In this document: one piece after another, positions 4,677 through 6,230 of the stretch | Layout: the number at the start of each line of letters is the position of its first letter | Numbering within the stretch: position 1 is the stretch's first letter | Source of the DNA: Actinomycetota bacterium | GTDB taxonomy: Bacteria; Actinomycetota; Humimicrobiia; Humimicrobiales; Humimicrobiaceae | Assembly (NCBI GenBank): GCA_003563375.1 | Contig: PWSB01000118.1 | Coordinates: 1 to 6,230, forward strand | Direction: 5' to 3' | Length of the DNA stretch: 6,230 nucleotides | Position numbers and translations under genes: made by a program | Notes under the pieces: generated by a model | Told to the model about the DNA's origin: nothing | Database searches by the model: none | What the model saw: only the letters and a program-made list of their open reading frames with translations

Positions 4677-6230
4677 ATGTGCGGTATTGTCGCATATACT
4701 GGAGACGGCAATTGCAGGCAGATTTTGATAGAAGGCTTAAAGAGGCTGGAATACAGGGGGTATGATTCTGCAGGGATAGCCATCCTGTCACCAAAAAATG
4801 AGGGTTATTCAGTTCAGCTTCTAAAGGAAGCAGGAAAAATAAGGGAGCTGGAGGCTGAGTTGGGCAATAGGAAGATGGAGGGCGGCTGCGGTATAGGCCA
4901 TACCAGGTGGGCTACCCATGGGGAGCCAAACAAAAACAACGCCCACCCTCACCAGGATTGCAAAGGTGAGGTCACTCTTGTCCATAACGGTATCATCGAA
5001 AATTATATCACCCTGAAAAAAGACCTGGAGGCTAATGGCCATAGGTTTCTATCGGATACAGATACGGAGGTGCTCCCCCATCTATTAGAGCATTCCCAGG
5101 GCAGCCTGCTAAAAGCCATGCAGTCCCTGTCAAAAAAGATTAAAGGATCCGGAGCTATAGTGGCTATAAGCCCCAATGAGCCTGGAGTGCTTATCGGGAC
5201 AAGGATAAGCAGCCCGCTTATTGCCGGTATTTCAGAAAAAGGTAATTTCCTTGCTTCGGATATCCCTGCCGTGCTTGAGCATACAAGGAAATTCTTGTTG
5301 ATAGAAGATTATGAGACGGTAAGGGTGACCCCCAAGAAGGTGGAGATCTTTGACCGGCAAGGCAGGCCTGTCCGCCGCGAGCCCTTCAATGTAGACTGGA
5401 GCATATCCAGTGCCCAGAAGGACGGTTTTGATGATTTCATGCTTAAGGAAATATTTGAACAGCCCAAAGCTGTAAGGGATACCATGAGGGGAAGGCAGGC
5501 CTTTGAGGAGCTTAATATGGATGAGCAGCAGATAAAGGGCATAAAGAAGATAAACATCATTGCCTGCGGCACCTCTTATCATGCTGCTTTGACTGGAAAA
5601 CAGTTGATAGAGAAATGGGCAAGGGTGCCTGTGGAGATCGATTACAGTTCAGAGTACCGCTACAGGGACCCCGTAGTAGAGGCCGGCTCGCTGTTTGTGG
5701 CAATTACACAGTCAGGAGAGACCATAGACACCCTGGCTGCCATAAGGGAAGCCAGATCAAAAGGGGCAAGGGTGGTAGCTATAACCAATATAGTCGGAAG
5801 CAGCGCCGCCAGGGAATCCGATTCTGTCATATATACCCATGCTGGCCCAGAGATAGGGGTCTGCGCTACAAAAACATTTACGGCCCAGCTAATGCTCATG
5901 TATCTTATGGCACTCTACTTTGCCAGGGCAAAAGGCACTATAAATTATGAGAAATTCAAGCAGGTATCCAATGGCCTTGAAGCCATACCGGATAAAATTC
6001 AGCATATCCTGGATAGAAGCCAAGAAATAAAAAGGATAGCAGGCCTTACAAGCCGGTATACATGTTTTCTTTTTCTGGGAAGGATCTACGGGCTCCCAAT
6101 GGCCATGGAGGGAGCATTAAAACTTAAGGAGGTATCCTACATACACGCCGAAGGATATCCTGCAGGAGAAATGAAGCACGGTCCCATTGCTTTAGCTGAT
6201 AAAAATACCCTGGTGGTAGGAATAATGCCT
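4677..6230 (+). CDS. glmS: Glutamine--fructose-6-phosphate aminotransferase (isomerizing), 3' end cut by window
   Basis: GlmS converts fructose-6-phosphate and glutamine to glucosamine-6-phosphate and glutamate, the first committed step to UDP-GlcNAc for peptidoglycan. The frame is open for 518 codons to the window edge; the family is about 600-610 residues, so roughly 90 are missing. The N-terminal class II glutaminase domain has MCGIVAYTG (Cys2 is the nucleophile), EYRGYDSAG, HTRWATHG, NAHPH, HNGIIENY and DTDTEV. The hinge has DFMLKEIFEQP. SIS domain 1 has ACGTSYH (from 296), ITQSGET (343-349) and GPEIGVCATKTFTAQ (from 390). SIS domain 2 starts near 465 with EGALKLKE (477-484) and HAEGYPAGEMKHGP; Glu477, Lys481, Glu484 and His500 fall where E. 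coli GlmS has its isomerase residues. The C-terminal catalytic Lys lies outside the window. VCATK differs from the usual VASTK. The gene follows the racemase by 24 bases, with no leader ribozyme. Confidence 0.97.
   Translation, partial: MCGIVAYTGDGNCRQILIEGLKRLEYRGYDSAGIAILSPKNEGYSVQLLKEAGKIRELEAELGNRKMEGGCGIGHTRWATHGEPNKNNAHPHQDCKGEVTLVHNGIIENYITLKKDLEANGHRFLSDTDTEVLPHLLEHSQGSLLKAMQSLSKKIKGSGAIVAISPNEPGVLIGTRISSPLIAGISEKGNFLASDIPAVLEHTRKFLLIEDYETVRVTPKKVEIFDRQGRPVRREPFNVDWSISSAQKDGFDDFMLKEIFEQPKAVRDTMRGRQAFEELNMDEQQIKGIKKINIIACGTSYHAALTGKQLIEKWARVPVEIDYSSEYRYRDPVVEAGSLFVAITQSGETIDTLAAIREARSKGARVVAITNIVGSSAARESDSVIYTHAGPEIGVCATKTFTAQLMLMYLMALYFARAKGTINYEKFKQVSNGLEAIPDKIQHILDRSQEIKRIAGLTSRYTCFLFLGRIYGLPMAMEGALKLKEVSYIHAEGYPAGEMKHGPIALADKNTLVVGIMP

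Noticed and set aside
5615..5950. A + strand open frame of 111 codons inside glmS
   Set aside because: It overlaps the conserved first SIS domain of glmS in another frame and its product resembles nothing; glmS motifs run through it unbroken.

Overview
The window is one continuous run of genes on the + strand. It starts in the last codons of rpsK (S11) and continues through rpsD (S4), rpoA, rplQ (L17), truA, rplM (L13), rpsI (S9), a PLP-dependent racemase of the alanine/ornithine racemase family, and glmS, which is cut by the window end. Gaps between genes are only 3 to 30 bases. I see no intrinsic terminator (GC hairpin plus T-run) and no convincing internal promoter, so co-transcription as the distal part of the alpha (S11-S4-RpoA-L17) ribosomal operon is likely. 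No RNA genes, mobile elements, CRISPR arrays or prophage traces are visible. No stretch longer than about 30 bases lacks a gene.

Organism (inference): a bacterium, most likely a moderate-to-low GC, deep-branching or uncultured member of the Actinobacteriota. The supporting points are: the L17 N-terminus (KGPRLGSGSSHQ, then ANMAMSLFEYG) resembles the actinobacterial KGPRLGG..AH / ANLAT.LFEHG form; the RpoA C-terminal domain reads VRAYNCLKREGI and LLDIRNFG; L13 has the leader-like start before WYLVDA; and the order rplQ-truA-rplM-rpsI followed by glmS and an alanine-racemase-type gene recalls actinobacterial chromosomes. The cobalt/ECF transporter genes that separate rplQ from truA in many Firmicutes are absent. 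Composition looks mid-40s percent GC by eye, with strong use of AGG (Arg) and ATA (Ile) codons, unlike typical high-GC actinobacteria. The lineage call is tentative.

Layout: 1-18 rpsK tail; 46-2009 alpha-operon core (S4, RNA polymerase alpha, L17); 2040-2777 tRNA pseudouridine synthase TruA; 2791-3639 the L13/S9 pair, only 3 bases apart; 3651-4652 the racemase; 4677-end GlmS. The first six complete genes serve transcription, ribosome assembly and tRNA modification. The last two point to cell-envelope precursor supply: GlmS makes glucosamine-6-phosphate for UDP-GlcNAc, and the racemase may supply a D-amino acid. This arrangement would tie envelope synthesis to ribosome production.

The region is mostly conserved housekeeping DNA, and I do not see a new defence or mobile system. 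The points most worth checking are the racemase (unknown substrate, Ser where alanine racemases have their catalytic Tyr), a strong hairpin inside its 5' coding region, the absence of any room for a glmS ribozyme, and the absence of glmM from its expected actinobacterial position.
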